Of a DNA stretch of 64,000 bases, positions 63,407 through 64,000 are shown one piece after another (positions within the stretch are counted from its first letter, which is position 1; each line of letters opens with the position of its first letter). Origin of the DNA: Vibrio fortis (GTDB lineage Bacteria > Pseudomonadota > Gammaproteobacteria > Enterobacterales > Vibrionaceae); NCBI RefSeq assembly GCF_000695685.1, contig NZ_JFFR01000027.1, positions 496,001-560,000 of the forward strand. The letters run 5' to 3'. The notes under the pieces are model-generated. The model had not been told where the DNA came from. It saw nothing but the letters and a program-made list of their open reading frames with translations, and searched no databases. The position numbers were made by a program, and so were the translations under genes.

Positions 63407-64000
63407 CTACTTAAACTGCCTTGCCTCAAAAGCTCTCGGTTCTTCTCTGTTTCTCTCTCGCTGACCAGCAATAATCATGTTCTTGCCCATCCCAACTTTT
63501 ATCTGATACCAAGTCTCTAACATGAGCGCTTTACCGGGGCTCGTCCACCACGTTTTTTGGTACAACTTTTTGTTTGCAGCAATAGCATCTGGACTTCGGT
63601 TAACGCACTCAAGTGCCAAATTGTATGCTTCCATGTAAGGATCTGAAGAGAGGTGAGTAACCAAACCGTAGCTTTTCGCTGTCTGGCTATCGATCACCTT
63701 CGCTGTCATTGCCATTTCCAATGTATGGTCTTGGCGCATCACTTCTCGAAAAGCAAGCGAGCCTCCCATGTCTGGGATCAATCCCCACTTACCTTCCATT
63801 ATCGAAAAGTTTGAATCATAGCTCGCAATACGGAAGTCCCCACCACAGGCTAACTGCAAACCACCTCCCCAACACTTACCGTGAATTGCGAAAATGACGG
63901 GGCATGGAATCTCTCGCCATCCGGTTGAAAAGCGTTGTGCTGCGTTCGCCTGGGTAGGCCACCATTTGAACAGCAGCTTTAATGCACCTACTTTACTGGT
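63407..64000 (-). CDS. Enoyl-CoA hydratase/isomerase (crotonase), 5' end cut by the window
   Basis: The frame stays open to the right edge of the window, so only the last 197 residues are present. The crotonase pattern is clear: P-V-I-F-A-I-H-G-K-C-W-G-G-G-L-Q-L-A-C followed by D-F-R-I-A (oxyanion loop and CoA site), and E-G-K-W-G-L-I-P-D-M-G-G (matching the E-x-x-x-G-x-x-P-G-x-G motif with a catalytic-type Glu). It should hydrate enoyl-CoA in fatty acid degradation. It lies upstream of fadL on the same strand, 97 bases away. Confidence 0.88.
   Translation of the reverse strand, partial: TSKVGALKLLFKWWPTQANAAQRFSTGWREIPCPVIFAIHGKCWGGGLQLACGGDFRIASYDSNFSIMEGKWGLIPDMGGSLAFREVMRQDHTLEMAMTAKVIDSQTAKSYGLVTHLSSDPYMEAYNLALECVNRSPDAIAANKKLYQKTWWTSPGKALMLETWYQIKVGMGKNMIIAGQRERNREEPRAFEARQFK

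Overview
The window reads as a stretch of a marine Vibrio genome. Moderate G+C, a chitinase, an alginate-lyase-type polysaccharide lyase, tryptophanase, a NorR/Hmp nitric oxide module, a BCCT osmolyte carrier and several TetR/LysR/AraC regulators with short local regulons all fit Vibrionaceae, possibly the Splendidus clade. The species and the replicon (chromosome 2 is my guess) are inference. I see no insertion sequence, integrase, prophage gene or CRISPR array. Nearly every gene is intact; only the crotonase gene at the right edge is cut by the window.

Layout. 1-8 kb: a tandem pair of spondin-domain secreted proteins, a YggL-like ribosome-binding protein, a Tat-exported PhoX phosphatase, a LysE exporter, an RhlE-type RNA helicase and a CobW GTPase. 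8-16 kb: a ClcA antiporter, a TDT/SLAC1-type carrier, an EAL protein, then divergent hmp and norR with readable control sites between them (sigma-54 promoter, two NorR boxes, one perfect FNR box). 16-24 kb: thiol-redox and folding genes (anchored glutaredoxin, lipoprotein DsbA-like protein, anchored FKBP), then a NemR-like TetR gene and an oxidoreductase-GST operon sharing an identical 15-bp operator, a pseudouridine synthase with a long coiled-coil N-terminus, and a LysR/DoxX divergent pair. 24-34 kb: D,D-carboxypeptidase, DUF4136 lipoprotein, YgjV protein, diguanylate cyclase, a large multidomain GH18 chitinase and a BCCT carrier.

34-50 kb: lipoate-ligase-like protein, transglutaminase-like protein, acetyltransferase, tryptophanase with a long leader in which I find a TnaC-like 32-codon leader peptide and a class II CRP promoter, a translationally overlapping pair of membrane-associated GTPases of unknown role, a PL6 lyase lipoprotein, the YqhC/YqhD aldehyde-detoxification pair, and a four-gene polar amino acid ABC transporter. 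50-64 kb: a Fur-box-controlled TonB receptor with its divergent AraC regulator, a LysR/LysE pair, a ThrE-type exporter, two tandem tRNA-Gly(UCC) genes, small unknown proteins, an old-yellow-enzyme reductase, an NAD(P)-binding protein, and a FadL/outer-membrane protein/crotonase cluster for fatty acid uptake and oxidation.

No large unknown multi-gene system is evident. The least explained items are the candidate tna leader peptide (its alignment to TnaC is persuasive but lacks the usual terminal proline), the two-GTPase operon, the unusual fadL leader (an anti-Shine-Dalgarno-like sequence where a ribosome site should be), and the hairpin leader that isolates the second ABC permease.
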